A DNA stretch of 34,607 bases from an uncultured Alphaproteobacteria bacterium (GTDB lineage: Bacteria; Pseudomonadota; Alphaproteobacteria; CAAHEQ01; UBA3637): NCBI GenBank assembly GCA_937888725.1, contig CALARE010000052.1, positions 1 through 34,607 of the forward strand, given 5' to 3'. The notes beneath the pieces were generated by a model, which worked only from the letters and a program-made list of their open reading frames with translations, searched no databases and was not told where the DNA came from. How positions within the stretch are numbered: position 1 is the stretch's first letter; each line of letters opens with the position of its first letter. The position numbers were made by a program, and so were the translations under genes. Positions 1-6,984 of this stretch are shown here, piece after piece.

Positions 1-54
1 TAGACCTAAACACACTTTCCAGGCGTGCGCCTTCAACCACTCGGCCACCTATCC
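1..54 (-). tRNA. tRNA-Ser(GGA), 5' part, cut by window start
   Basis: Read on the minus strand from position 54, the sequence starts with acceptor strand GGATAGG. A D-arm GCCGAGTGGTTGAAGGC follows, then an anticodon arm with stem CACGC/GTGTG and 7-base loop CTGGAAA, giving anticodon GGA (serine, UCC/UCU codons). The variable arm, T arm and acceptor 3' strand lie before position 1, so the gene is truncated by the window edge only. The first 21 bases of the gene are repeated exactly at 187-207. Confidence 0.88.
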
Positions 55-60
55 ATATTA

Positions 61-186
61 ACAATCGTCGGTGTTTTGTGGTTTCGGCGCCCGACGTGCG
101 CCTTGTAAAATCAAAGATTTTATCCCTTGCGGGACCGTCCTTTCGGACGTCTCTCGGGTGCCTCTCTCGGGTTCGCCACCACTCGC
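61..186 (-). repeat. GC-rich tandem hairpin (palindromic) element
   Basis: This stretch is far richer in G and C than its surroundings and is full of small hairpins. Read on the minus strand it contains a direct repeat CCCGAGAG, then GTCC-GAAA-GGAC and TCCC-GCAA-GGGA stems with GNRA tetraloops. An AAAATC/GATTTT stem follows, and a longer CGTCGG/CCGACG pairing spans 66-96. Short open frames here are shadows of this structure. It could be a mobile palindromic repeat family or the remains of a structured RNA next to tRNA-Ser. Its family is not recognised. Confidence 0.55.
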
Positions 187-207
187 CAACCACTCGGCCA
201 CCTATCC
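187..207 (-). pseudogene. Duplicated tRNA-Ser 5' fragment
   Basis: These 21 bases match the first 21 bases of the tRNA-Ser gene (34-54) exactly: the acceptor 5' strand plus most of the D-arm. The next 10 bases of the tRNA (24-33) reappear only at 95-104, after an 82-base stretch of unrelated hairpin sequence. No matching anticodon arm and no CCTATCC acceptor 3' strand follow, so this copy cannot fold into a tRNA. It looks like a partial duplication interrupted by, or carried along with, the hairpin element. Confidence 0.7.
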
Positions 208-279
208 TTGTGAAACACTTTATACAAATATTTCTTTCAAATTGCAAGCAAAAAATTGCTGATACAAAAAAAATCTGAA

Positions 280-750
280 CTATCGACCGCCGTTGTTAGC
301 GTTTGCCGTTGCCGCGTTTGGTGTGCTAGTGGTAGCGGTAGCACCTGGTTGCTGTGCTGCAGCTGAAAGTGTTGAATTTTTTGTTCCTTGCTGCTGTTGC
401 TGCTGATTAGTTTCAGTTTGATTTTCAGCTGGTTGACCTATTTTTTTATTTTTATCTAAATCAACGTTATTCAAAACAGTATTCACGGATGAAAAACATT
501 CAGGAGAGAGTATTTTAAAAAGTGTATAACCGCCAGCACCTGCAATAAGAATAATAATAAGTGGAAGAAGCCAATCTTTATTTCTATTCCACCAATCTGG
601 AACTTTATTTTTGGCATCTTGTAACACGGCCTGTGCCTGTGCTTGCTGTTCCTTTTTCTTTTCGGTTTCACTAACTGATGTTGGATTTGCTGGGACAGGA
701 ATAGATGGTGCCTTAGGGTCGCGTATGTTGGTTTCTGTCGTTGTTGTCAT
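280..750 (-). CDS. Single-span membrane protein with Gln/Ala/Thr-rich tail
   Basis: Unrecognised 156-residue protein. The first 60 residues are polar, with Thr/Pro at the start and then a charged Ala/Gln helix (KKKEQQAQAQAVLQ). A Trp-rich juxtamembrane motif VPDWWNRNKDW precedes one membrane span at about residues 61-80. The last 60 residues are low complexity, with a run of glutamines and then Ala/Thr/Asn. There is no cleavable signal peptide. The order Ala-Gln helix, W-W-x-K motif, membrane span, disordered tail is shared with the proteins at 1172-2221, 2369-3271 and 3455-4399, so it is probably a short member of that family. The start is supported by GGGGAG 8 bases upstream and a strong promoter at 786-814. 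The function is unknown; an envelope or surface role is an inference from topology. Confidence 0.75.
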   Translation of the reverse strand: MTTTTETNIRDPKAPSIPVPANPTSVSETEKKKEQQAQAQAVLQDAKNKVPDWWNRNKDWLLPLIIILIAGAGGYTLFKILSPECFSSVNTVLNNVDLDKNKKIGQPAENQTETNQQQQQQGTKNSTLSAAAQQPGATATTSTPNAATANANNGGR

Positions 751-785
751 GGTATAATCTCCCCTATAAATTCAAACTTATATAT

Positions 786-814
786 AGTATACCACATTTT
801 TTAAAAATTGTCAA
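786..814 (-). promoter_or_regulatory. Promoter of the 280-750 gene
   Basis: On the minus strand TTGACA (809-814) and TATACT (786-791) are separated by 17 bases, placing the transcription start about 30 bases before the ATG at 750. The -35 is full consensus and the -10 misses by one base. Confidence 0.75.
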
Positions 815-830
815 AAAAATGATAAAAATA

Positions 831-1154
831 TTAGTTTGAACTCTCTATTGCCTTTTCCAAAATAGCACGAATAGCTGTTTCAATATTTTGTTTAAGCTCC
901 TCTTTTGTCTGTGGTGGGGCAAAAATAAATCCATCAGCAAAAATGCACATATCAAGTTTATTTGCCGTTGTCACAAGTAGGCATAACTCAGGAGAGAGAG
1001 ATTTAAAGCGTTCAGCCCTTTCAGCATAGTTGTAGTTCCCATTTTTAAATGCTCGGGCAGGGGGGACAATTGTAATCCCTTTATCATGATATTGTTGATG
1101 AAATTCAAATTCATCTTGTGTGAGTTTTTCTCTTGTTGTATCGGTGATTGGCAT
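831..1154 (-). CDS. Small hypothetical protein, 107 aa
   Basis: Unrecognised soluble protein. It has no signal peptide and no membrane span; the only hydrophobic stretch (LCLLVTTANKLDMCIFADGF) is too polar to span. The C-terminus is a predicted charged helix rich in Glu/Ala. A strong Shine-Dalgarno AGGAGG lies just before the ATG. Only 17 bases separate it from the upstream stop at 1172 and no promoter is visible between, so it is most likely cotranscribed with the membrane protein at 1172-2221. A short Leu-Ser-Pro-Glu-(Leu)-Cys motif resembles one in the 280-750 product, but that is too short to claim homology. Confidence 0.7.
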   Translation of the reverse strand: MPITDTTREKLTQDEFEFHQQYHDKGITIVPPARAFKNGNYNYAERAERFKSLSPELCLLVTTANKLDMCIFADGFIFAPPQTKEELKQNIETAIRAILEKAIESSN

Positions 1155-1171
1155 AAAGTCCTCCTAATTTG

Positions 1172-2221
1172 TTAACGGCTGTTATCGACCGTTGGTGCTA
1201 CCGATGTGCCTACACCAGGCTTGTCTAGTGTGGTGCTGTTGTTCCCTAAAGTACTTGATGCTCCTAGATTATCTGTACTTACCGATTCTTGTGTAGAATG
1301 GGGACTATCACTTGCAGAAGGTGAAGTTTGTTCCTTGCCTGGGTTTGTACTTTCTTGTATTTGTGTTCCTTGTTGTGGTTGTACGACTGTGGTTACGCCA
1401 TCAGATGGTGAATCATTGCTACCTTGACTTTGTATCGTAGGTGCGTGGGTTACTCCTACGAATTGAGATGTTGTATTTGTAGGTGGTATAGTGGTTATTT
1501 GTACAGAATTGTTTATACCAGCAACAGTGTTCATTTGTGCAACGGATGATTTTGTTGGTTCTGTTTTTTTTGTCTCTGTTGTGGCAGATTTGCTTTTTGA
1601 GGAGTTGCTCTTTTTTTTCTTATTCCACCAACCGCCTTTGCGGAAGCCTAAAACACAAATGGTTGCGATTGCAAGAATGGCTAGAAGAAGTTTCCCCCAA
1701 TGCCTTGATAACCAAGATTCTTTTGGTTTGGTTGCCTGTTCAGCAACAGCTTGTGCTTTCTTTTCTTGTTCTTTTTCGGCTGTTTTTTCTTCCTGTGAGC
1801 GGTGATCTATATGCATAAGTGAACGTTGAGCACTAAATTCATTAGCGGTCATATTGATTTGAAAACTGTCATCTGCTAGTTGTGTTACAGTTGGCATTTG
1901 CCCGCTTTTTTTGGGATTGAGTGAAATGCTGATTGGGAGATTCCCTTTATCCCATTCTTGTTTAATCAGAGTCATTGTTTCAGATTTTTCACCAGAGTTA
2001 GTTCTCTTTTTTTTAGGACTGTCTGTTCTAAGATATTTCGTTTTATTATCGGCAGTATCTGGAACAGAAAGGATAAAAGTTTTGTTTTTTTGATCATATC
2101 CAACAATTGTCGCTACAACGCCCGATGCAAGTAGGATTTTATTTATTCTATTACCATTTTTATCTTTTAAAATAAAAGGTTTTGGTGCTATATTTGTTGG
2201 TTGTGTTTGTCGTGTTACCAT
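1172..2221 (-). CDS. Paralogous single-span membrane protein, 349 aa
   Basis: Unrecognised protein, paralogous to the 2369-3271 product. The N-terminal ~150 residues look like a folded beta-rich domain ending with the motif SLMHIDHR. Then come a charged Ala/Gln helix (KKAQAVAEQATKPKESW), one membrane span at about residues 173-192, and FRKGGWWNKKKK. The rest is a ~140-residue Ser/Thr/Gln/Asn-rich tail with no hydrophobic segment. There is no signal peptide, and both flanks of the span are basic, so orientation is uncertain. DNA coding for the juxtamembrane parts is nearly identical to that of the paralog, while the rest has diverged. It is transcribed from a perfect-consensus promoter (2253-2281) and probably shares its message with the 831-1154 gene. 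Function unknown. Confidence 0.8.
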   Translation of the reverse strand: MVTRQTQPTNIAPKPFILKDKNGNRINKILLASGVVATIVGYDQKNKTFILSVPDTADNKTKYLRTDSPKKKRTNSGEKSETMTLIKQEWDKGNLPISISLNPKKSGQMPTVTQLADDSFQINMTANEFSAQRSLMHIDHRSQEEKTAEKEQEKKAQAVAEQATKPKESWLSRHWGKLLLAILAIATICVLGFRKGGWWNKKKKSNSSKSKSATTETKKTEPTKSSVAQMNTVAGINNSVQITTIPPTNTTSQFVGVTHAPTIQSQGSNDSPSDGVTTVVQPQQGTQIQESTNPGKEQTSPSASDSPHSTQESVSTDNLGASSTLGNNSTTLDKPGVGTSVAPTVDNSR

Positions 2222-2252
2222 GATGCAGTCCCCTTTTTAATGACATATTATA

Positions 2253-2281
2253 ATTATATCTTTTTTTTATATGTTTGTCAA
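2253..2281 (-). promoter_or_regulatory. Perfect-consensus promoter of the 1172-2221 gene
   Basis: Minus strand TTGACA (2276-2281), 17 bases, TATAAT (2253-2258): an exact sigma70 consensus in both boxes. It is bracketed by an 8-bp inverted repeat, AATGACAT at 2239-2246 and ATGTCATT at 2282-2289, which could be a repressor operator or chance. Confidence 0.8.
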
Positions 2282-2312
2282 ATGTCATTTTAAAAACGAA
2301 ATTTTTAGCAAG

Positions 2313-2346
2313 AAAAACGCTCCTTAAAAAATATTAAGGAGCGTTT
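2313..2346 (-). terminator. Rho-independent terminator of the 2369-3271 gene
   Basis: A 13-bp stem (2315-2327 with 2334-2346), AT-rich at the loop and containing CGCTCC/GGAGCG, lies 22 bases past the stop at 2369. On the minus strand it ends in a T run. Confidence 0.85.
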
Positions 2347-2368
2347 AGCCGTTAAATATAAGAACCAA

Positions 2369-3271
2369 TTACCCGTTAACTAAAGGCGGTTTTGTTGCAT
2401 TGGCACTATTGTTACCACTACTACTATTATCACCTCCTGTAATATTTTCCCCAACTAAAGGGGACTGTGTGGTATTCACAGTAGGAACTTGTGAGTTTAG
2501 TGGGGGCGTTGTTGTTGGACCTGGTTCGGTATCATGAGGAATGAAGGGTGTTGGTGTTGTAGGTCCTGGTGCAACTGTTGTTGGAGATGAGTTCCCACCT
2601 TTTTTTCGTTTATTCCACCAACCGCCTTTGCGGAAACCGAGGATGCCGATAGTCGTCAATGCTAAAGCAACAAGAACACCAATAATTACTTTCCATTTGT
2701 GTTTATCCCACCAAGATTCTTTTTGTTTGGCTGCCTGTTCAGCAACAGCTTGTGCTTGTTCATTTTCTTTCTTTTTGTCAACAACATGCATCAATGTTCT
2801 AGAGCTTTTTCTAACAAGAGCGTCTGCTTCTCTTTGGGTTAAAGTAATTTTCCCATCTTTAACTTTACCTTTCAATTCGTCACTTTTTATTGTGATAGAT
2901 AACACGTCATGAGCATCTCTGTGATATTGGACGATTGCATCAGTTGTTTTTTCGCTAGTTCTATCAATTTTTGGTTGTTTGGATGGAACAAAAGCATTTC
3001 TGTTTTGTGGTGTGTCTGAACAAATACAATAAGCTTTACCTGTAGCGGTGTCATATCCTACTAAACGAGCTTTTTTGACAGTTCCATTTCCACCAGGAAC
3101 ATTAACAAGAAGATGTTCCCCATCTTGTGTAGAAATCGGTACAAATGTTGCTGGTAATGCTGTTTGTTCAACAAATTGTCCTGAAAGAGCGAGTGTTCCA
3201 GAAGTGTTTTTTGCTCTAGGCTTCAAAGTCGGTTGAGTTGTTTCTACTGGAACTTTTGTGTTTTCTCCCAT
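2369..3271 (-). CDS. Paralogous single-span membrane protein, 300 aa
   Basis: Unrecognised protein of the same family as 1172-2221. The N-terminal ~165 residues are globular. They include ARLVGYDTATGK, matching ATIVGYDQKNK in the paralog, and RTLMHVVDKK, matching SLMHIDHR. An Ala/Gln helix (QAQAVAEQAAKQKESWW) leads to a membrane span at about residues 192-211. FRKGGWWNKRKK follows, then an ~80-residue Pro/Thr/Ser/Asn-rich tail. There is no signal peptide. The start has AAGGAGG upstream and its own promoter at 3311-3339; a terminator follows the gene, so it is a monocistronic unit. A surface-exposed tail anchored by the span is an inference. Function unknown. Confidence 0.8.
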   Translation of the reverse strand: MGENTKVPVETTQPTLKPRAKNTSGTLALSGQFVEQTALPATFVPISTQDGEHLLVNVPGGNGTVKKARLVGYDTATGKAYCICSDTPQNRNAFVPSKQPKIDRTSEKTTDAIVQYHRDAHDVLSITIKSDELKGKVKDGKITLTQREADALVRKSSRTLMHVVDKKKENEQAQAVAEQAAKQKESWWDKHKWKVIIGVLVALALTTIGILGFRKGGWWNKRKKGGNSSPTTVAPGPTTPTPFIPHDTEPGPTTTPPLNSQVPTVNTTQSPLVGENITGGDNSSSGNNSANATKPPLVNG

Positions 3272-3310
3272 ATTTTCCTCCTTAAAGAATTAATTAACAT
3301 GAATATCTTT

Positions 3311-3339
3311 ATGATACCACGGAAAAATGTATTTGGCAA
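3311..3339 (-). promoter_or_regulatory. Promoter of the 2369-3271 gene
   Basis: Minus strand TTGCCA (3334-3339), 17 bases, TATCAT (3311-3316). One mismatch to consensus in each box. Confidence 0.65.
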
Positions 3340-3402
3340 TAGAAAAAATGATTTTTTTTGTTTTTAATCTTAAAAATATTGACAAATTGTGCTTTTAACA
3401 AG

Positions 3403-3428
3403 AAAACACCCTGTAAATAGGGTGTTTT
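3403..3428 (-). terminator. Rho-independent terminator of the 3455-4399 gene
   Basis: Stem AAAACACCCT/AGGGTGTTTT (3403-3412 with 3419-3428) and a 6-base loop, 27 bases past the stop at 3455. On the minus strand it ends in TTTT followed by CTTGTTAAAA. A near-identical exit, CTTGCTAAAA, follows the terminator at 2313-2346. Confidence 0.85.
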
Positions 3429-3454
3429 AGCTCTGTTTGTCTTTATGTAAAGGG

Positions 3455-4399
3455 TTATAGGGAGTTCCCTTGGTTTGTTAGGTTTGTTTGTGTATTTATT
3501 TGTTCATTGGTGATGTTTGTCCCTGTTAACCCAGTGTTTACTGAGGCAACACTTGCTTGATTTACACTTGTATTCGTATTTGAATTTTCATTTGCTTGTG
3601 CATTTTGTATTGCTTGTTGCAATTTCTTTTCTTCTTTTTTTTCTTGTCTGTTGTTATAAATGGCAATACCGCCCCAAGCAATACCACCCGCAACGACAAG
3701 GCCGAGCAAAATTTTCCACCAAGTTCGACTAAACCAAGACCCACTTTCTGCTCTTGAATCTTCGGCATCACCTCTTTCTTGCGTTGTTTTGAAATAGGCA
3801 ATGTCATTTTCACTTGTTTTGGTTCTAAGTGCTTTTACAATACTTTCAAATTCTTTTTCACTTAAAATAACGCTAGCATTACTCCCATCTGCTTGAAGAT
3901 TGATCTTTTTGTTTGTTCCTTTAAGACAGATATTTCCCTCAGCATCACTAGAGTAATAGAGTGCTGATGGTTTTTGTGTTTCATCTAACACAACAATATT
4001 ACCACATTTTTCATTGCCGTCCATAAGGTTCATGATACTTTCAAGTGCGTGTGCACCAATGTAGCGTTCTTGTCCTGTACGACTGATTTTTTTGGGAATA
4101 ATTAAACGTGTACCTGTTGGAGCAGGGACGGTATAATATTTTTTACCATTAACCATCTGTACTTGACTATCTAAAACACTTGTCCCTTGGGGAGCTGTTT
4201 GTTGTGGAACGCTAGTTTGAGTTGGGGCTTTTTTTGCTTTTGATGAAGTGCTTTTGGAACCCCCTGAGCTAGCTCCTCCTAATAGCCCTGTAGCACTTTT
4301 TGTTGTTCTATTTACCGTTCGAATGATTTTATTACCCTCAGTGTGTGCATCATCTATTGCATCCCCAATTTTATTAACTCTATCAAGAACGTCTACCAT
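3455..4399 (-). CDS. Single-span membrane protein of the same cluster, 314 aa
   Basis: Unrecognised protein with the architecture of its two right-hand neighbours on the minus strand. The N-terminus is polar (residues 1-60 with a Gly/Ser/Lys-rich stretch). A globular region at about 75-205 ends in an ILSEKEFESIVKAL helix. An acidic linker leads to SGSWFSRTWWK, then one span at about residues 228-247. Next is a charged coiled-coil-like segment (QEKKEEKKLQQA) and an Asn/Thr/Gln-rich tail of about 60 residues. There is no signal peptide. Primary sequence is more diverged than between the other two, but the order of parts and the S-W-x-x-x-x-W-x-K pattern agree. AGGAGG precedes the ATG, with a promoter at 4432-4460. 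Function unknown. Confidence 0.8.
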   Translation of the reverse strand: MVDVLDRVNKIGDAIDDAHTEGNKIIRTVNRTTKSATGLLGGASSGGSKSTSSKAKKAPTQTSVPQQTAPQGTSVLDSQVQMVNGKKYYTVPAPTGTRLIIPKKISRTGQERYIGAHALESIMNLMDGNEKCGNIVVLDETQKPSALYYSSDAEGNICLKGTNKKINLQADGSNASVILSEKEFESIVKALRTKTSENDIAYFKTTQERGDAEDSRAESGSWFSRTWWKILLGLVVAGGIAWGGIAIYNNRQEKKEEKKLQQAIQNAQANENSNTNTSVNQASVASVNTGLTGTNITNEQINTQTNLTNQGNSL

Positions 4400-4431
4400 T
4401 TTATCCTCCTATTAAAAATTAAATTAGTTTT

Positions 4432-4460
4432 ATTCTATCAATGTTTTTACCTTCTGTCAA
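4432..4460 (-). promoter_or_regulatory. Promoter of the 3455-4399 gene
   Basis: Minus strand TTGACA (4455-4460), 17 bases, TAGAAT (4432-4437). It is divergent from the ankyrin-operon promoter that starts at 4521. Confidence 0.75.
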
Positions 4461-4520
4461 TAAAAACTCGTAACAAGGTGAAAAATATAAAAAAATAAGA
4501 GTTAAAAATATAATAAAATA

Positions 4521-4548
4521 TTGACAAAATTAAAAAACGTGTTATAAT
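4521..4548 (+). promoter_or_regulatory. Promoter of the ankyrin operon
   Basis: TTGACA (4521-4526), 16 bases, TATAAT (4543-4548). Both boxes are exact consensus. The ATG at 4577 follows a GGGAG ribosome-binding site. Confidence 0.8.
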
Positions 4549-4576
4549 ACTTAAAAATATTAAAGCGGGAGATGTT

Positions 4577-6538
4577 ATGTCGTTAAAAAATCAATTTTCA
4601 GAAAAAGAGTTTCTTTTGCAAATAGGTGATGATAAGCAGATATTAAAATTTATAAAAGAGCAGGGTGAAAAACTTGATGCAAAAACTTTTTATGATTTTT
4701 TGTATTATGCGATTCAAAAAAAGGCGGATGATGTTTTTTCCTTTTTATGTGAGTTAGTAATCGCTGGGAAATTGGATGTCAACATTAACCGTGATTTTTC
4801 AACAGGGCAAAACCCACTTTCATTGGCGGTTATGCAAAATAATTTTGATTATTTTAAAAAATTGATACTATTGGGGGCTAATCCGCATAAAGTTGTGGGA
4901 CGCAATATTTTACGGTTGTCAAAAATGCTTCGTTCATTAACCGCTGTTCAAGATCATCATTTAATGAGCCCTTTGTCTGTTATGGTTGATTTAGAGCGAA
5001 TTGATATGTTGAAATATATCCAAAAAGACGTGAATAAAAAAGCTTTTATTCGAGAGGCACTTCGCATTGTTGATAAAAAGGATAAAAAAGCTGTTTTAGA
5101 TATTCTAACAGAAGATAGTATACTTGTTATGAAAGAAATACTTTTTGATGCCATTGAAAAAAATGATGCTCAGTGTATTGTTGGGTTATTGAAACTTGGG
5201 AAGATAACAACACTTAATTTTGTTAATAAAGAGGGGGTTTCACCGCTTATTTTAGCGGTTAGAAAAAAAGCCTATGATATTATGGATGTGTTTAAAACAT
5301 GGAGAGAAGAAAAACGTATTATCTATTCTATTGATATGCCTTATAATGGGACAAACCCATTAAATGAAGCCTTGAAATTAAATGATTTAGCAATGGTCAA
5401 AAAACTCTTATTTATGGGGGCATCACCAATGGCAAAACTTGATGTTATTCAAACAGGACAGAATGGAAAGGAAACCAATCTCTCTCCGATGCACTGTTTA
5501 ATGGCTCAAGTACTTGAAAATAAGGATTATGATTCACAAGCTCTTTTTTATTTAAAAAGTGTTTTTTCCGAAATGGATTTGGTGATGCATTCTGTTCATA
5601 TGGCTAAGTATTTTGGCTCAAAAAAAGTTTATAATCTTTTGTTTGAAGATAAGAGTGACCTTTCTCAAGTTGATGTTTTTAAAGCTAAATTGGTTGAAGC
5701 AACACAAAAAAATGATATAGATATGGTTCAGTTTTTAATTGAACACAAGGTTTCCCCTGTTGAAAATATTGATAATGATATGGCGTTACATATTGCTTCT
5801 AAAAAAGGATATACAGATATCTTAAATATCTTTTTGAAAAATTTAACAGTTAAAAAATTGGATACACCACTTTTAAACACGACGGCTTTTGAAACAGCTG
5901 TTTGGCATAATCAAGAAAAAGCGGCTCAACAACTTTTAATGGCGGGAGCTGATGTGCCAATACGTCTAAAATCAGGTGAGCATATTTTAATGCGGTTGGT
6001 TGATTTTGATATGGCTAAAGTGCTTAAGAATGTGCTTCAAAAAAATCCGAAATTTAGAGAAGAAAAATTGTTACAACAAGTTTTGTGGCAATCAATATCC
6101 TTGTCACGGAATAAGTGTGTTAGAGTTCTTCTTGATGCCGAAATGGATATTAATTATGAAAATTATTTTGGGGTTACCCCTCTTTTGTTGGCGGTGAAAA
6201 AAAAGAATTATCAAGCTGCAATGATGCTTATTTTTCAAGGGGCTGATATTCAAGCTTTTGATAAAAAAGGGATGAATGCCTTGCATTATGCAATTCAAGG
6301 CTCACATGAATTATTTTCTAATTACTTAATTGAACGAGGGATTGATATTGATAAGCAGAATTATTTAGGCCAAACCGCTTTAATGCTTGTGATGGAAAGA
6401 GGGTTAAAAAAAGTTGTAACTAAATTGATAAAAAGTCGTGCGAACGCCTTATTAAAAGATGCAGATGGCAAAAAGGCAATTGATTATTATAAAAACTTTA
6501 AAAATAAAATAAGTCAAAAAACAATGGAAAGGGAATAA
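4577..6538 (+). CDS. Ankyrin-repeat protein, 653 aa
   Basis: Large protein built almost entirely of ankyrin-type helix-loop-helix repeats. Clear units include NPLSLAVMQNNFDYFKKLIL with LGANP, NPLNEALKLNDLAMVKKLLF with MGASP, TPLLLAVKKKNYQAAMMLIF with QGADI, and MNALHYAIQGS with ERGIDI. Degenerate units fill residues ~130-250 and 320-430. There is no signal peptide, membrane span or enzymatic domain. Ankyrin repeats mediate protein-protein binding; in host-associated alphaproteobacteria such proteins are often effectors, but nothing here shows secretion. It overlaps functionally with the next gene, which starts 1 base after its stop. It is transcribed from a consensus promoter and divergent from the membrane-protein cluster. 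The partner is unknown. Confidence 0.88.
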   Translation: MSLKNQFSEKEFLLQIGDDKQILKFIKEQGEKLDAKTFYDFLYYAIQKKADDVFSFLCELVIAGKLDVNINRDFSTGQNPLSLAVMQNNFDYFKKLILLGANPHKVVGRNILRLSKMLRSLTAVQDHHLMSPLSVMVDLERIDMLKYIQKDVNKKAFIREALRIVDKKDKKAVLDILTEDSILVMKEILFDAIEKNDAQCIVGLLKLGKITTLNFVNKEGVSPLILAVRKKAYDIMDVFKTWREEKRIIYSIDMPYNGTNPLNEALKLNDLAMVKKLLFMGASPMAKLDVIQTGQNGKETNLSPMHCLMAQVLENKDYDSQALFYLKSVFSEMDLVMHSVHMAKYFGSKKVYNLLFEDKSDLSQVDVFKAKLVEATQKNDIDMVQFLIEHKVSPVENIDNDMALHIASKKGYTDILNIFLKNLTVKKLDTPLLNTTAFETAVWHNQEKAAQQLLMAGADVPIRLKSGEHILMRLVDFDMAKVLKNVLQKNPKFREEKLLQQVLWQSISLSRNKCVRVLLDAEMDINYENYFGVTPLLLAVKKKNYQAAMMLIFQGADIQAFDKKGMNALHYAIQGSHELFSNYLIERGIDIDKQNYLGQTALMLVMERGLKKVVTKLIKSRANALLKDADGKKAIDYYKNFKNKISQKTMERE

Positions 6539-6539
6539 G

Positions 6540-6980
6540 ATGGAAAATATAGATATTGATTTTAAACGTAAATGTATTGAAGATGTGATTAGATTAAATA
6601 ATGGTGCAGCATTGCAGTATATGGCAAAACGCTCTAATTTAGATTTTGCTTCGCTTGTCCCTGGGAGCAATAAAACATATATGCAAATGGCAATTGATTA
6701 TGGTGCGAATAAGGTTGTTGATATGTTGCTTGAATCTGATACAGATGTTTCATCTGATGAAAAGGCAAATGAAGCTTTTTCTTATTTGCTAAATGTTGAA
6801 AAAAGAACACTCCTTCATTCTGAAAATAAGCAAGAACATTCCGAAAAAATGGGTCAATTACTTATGATTGCTGGCTCTTTGATGAAAGCTTGTTCAAAAT
6901 TGCAATGTTCTCTTAAAAAAAGGCGTGTTCAAACACCAATAGCTCGCTCTTTAATGAGTTATCAAGCACAAATGGGATAA
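6540..6980 (+). CDS. Small ankyrin-like protein, 146 aa
   Basis: The start lies one base after the TAA of the ankyrin protein. The GGGAATAAG ribosome-binding region sits inside the upstream gene's end, so the two are translationally linked. Residues ~15-65 read as one or two ankyrin-like units (KTYMQMAIDYGANKVVDMLL followed by ESDTDV). The C-terminal half is a helical, Lys/Cys/Met-rich segment with no recognised domain. There is no signal peptide. It may be a detached C-terminal piece of the larger protein or a dedicated partner. The gene ends 4 bases before the convergent amidase gene. Confidence 0.75.
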   Translation: MENIDIDFKRKCIEDVIRLNNGAALQYMAKRSNLDFASLVPGSNKTYMQMAIDYGANKVVDMLLESDTDVSSDEKANEAFSYLLNVEKRTLLHSENKQEHSEKMGQLLMIAGSLMKACSKLQCSLKKRRVQTPIARSLMSYQAQMG

Positions 6981-6984
6981 CTTT

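Noticed and set aside
55..207. A second functional tRNA-Ser with an intron
   Set aside because: No matching anticodon arm or acceptor 3' strand follows the duplicated 5' piece.
61..278. Short open frames over 71-278
   Set aside because: They run antisense through the tRNA fragment and hairpin element, have no ribosome-binding site, and their composition follows the GC-rich repeat.
1206..3236. Plus-strand frames opposite the membrane-protein genes
   Set aside because: They are antisense to well-supported minus-strand genes that have promoters, ribosome sites and terminators. The similarity between two of these frames only mirrors the paralogy of the real genes.
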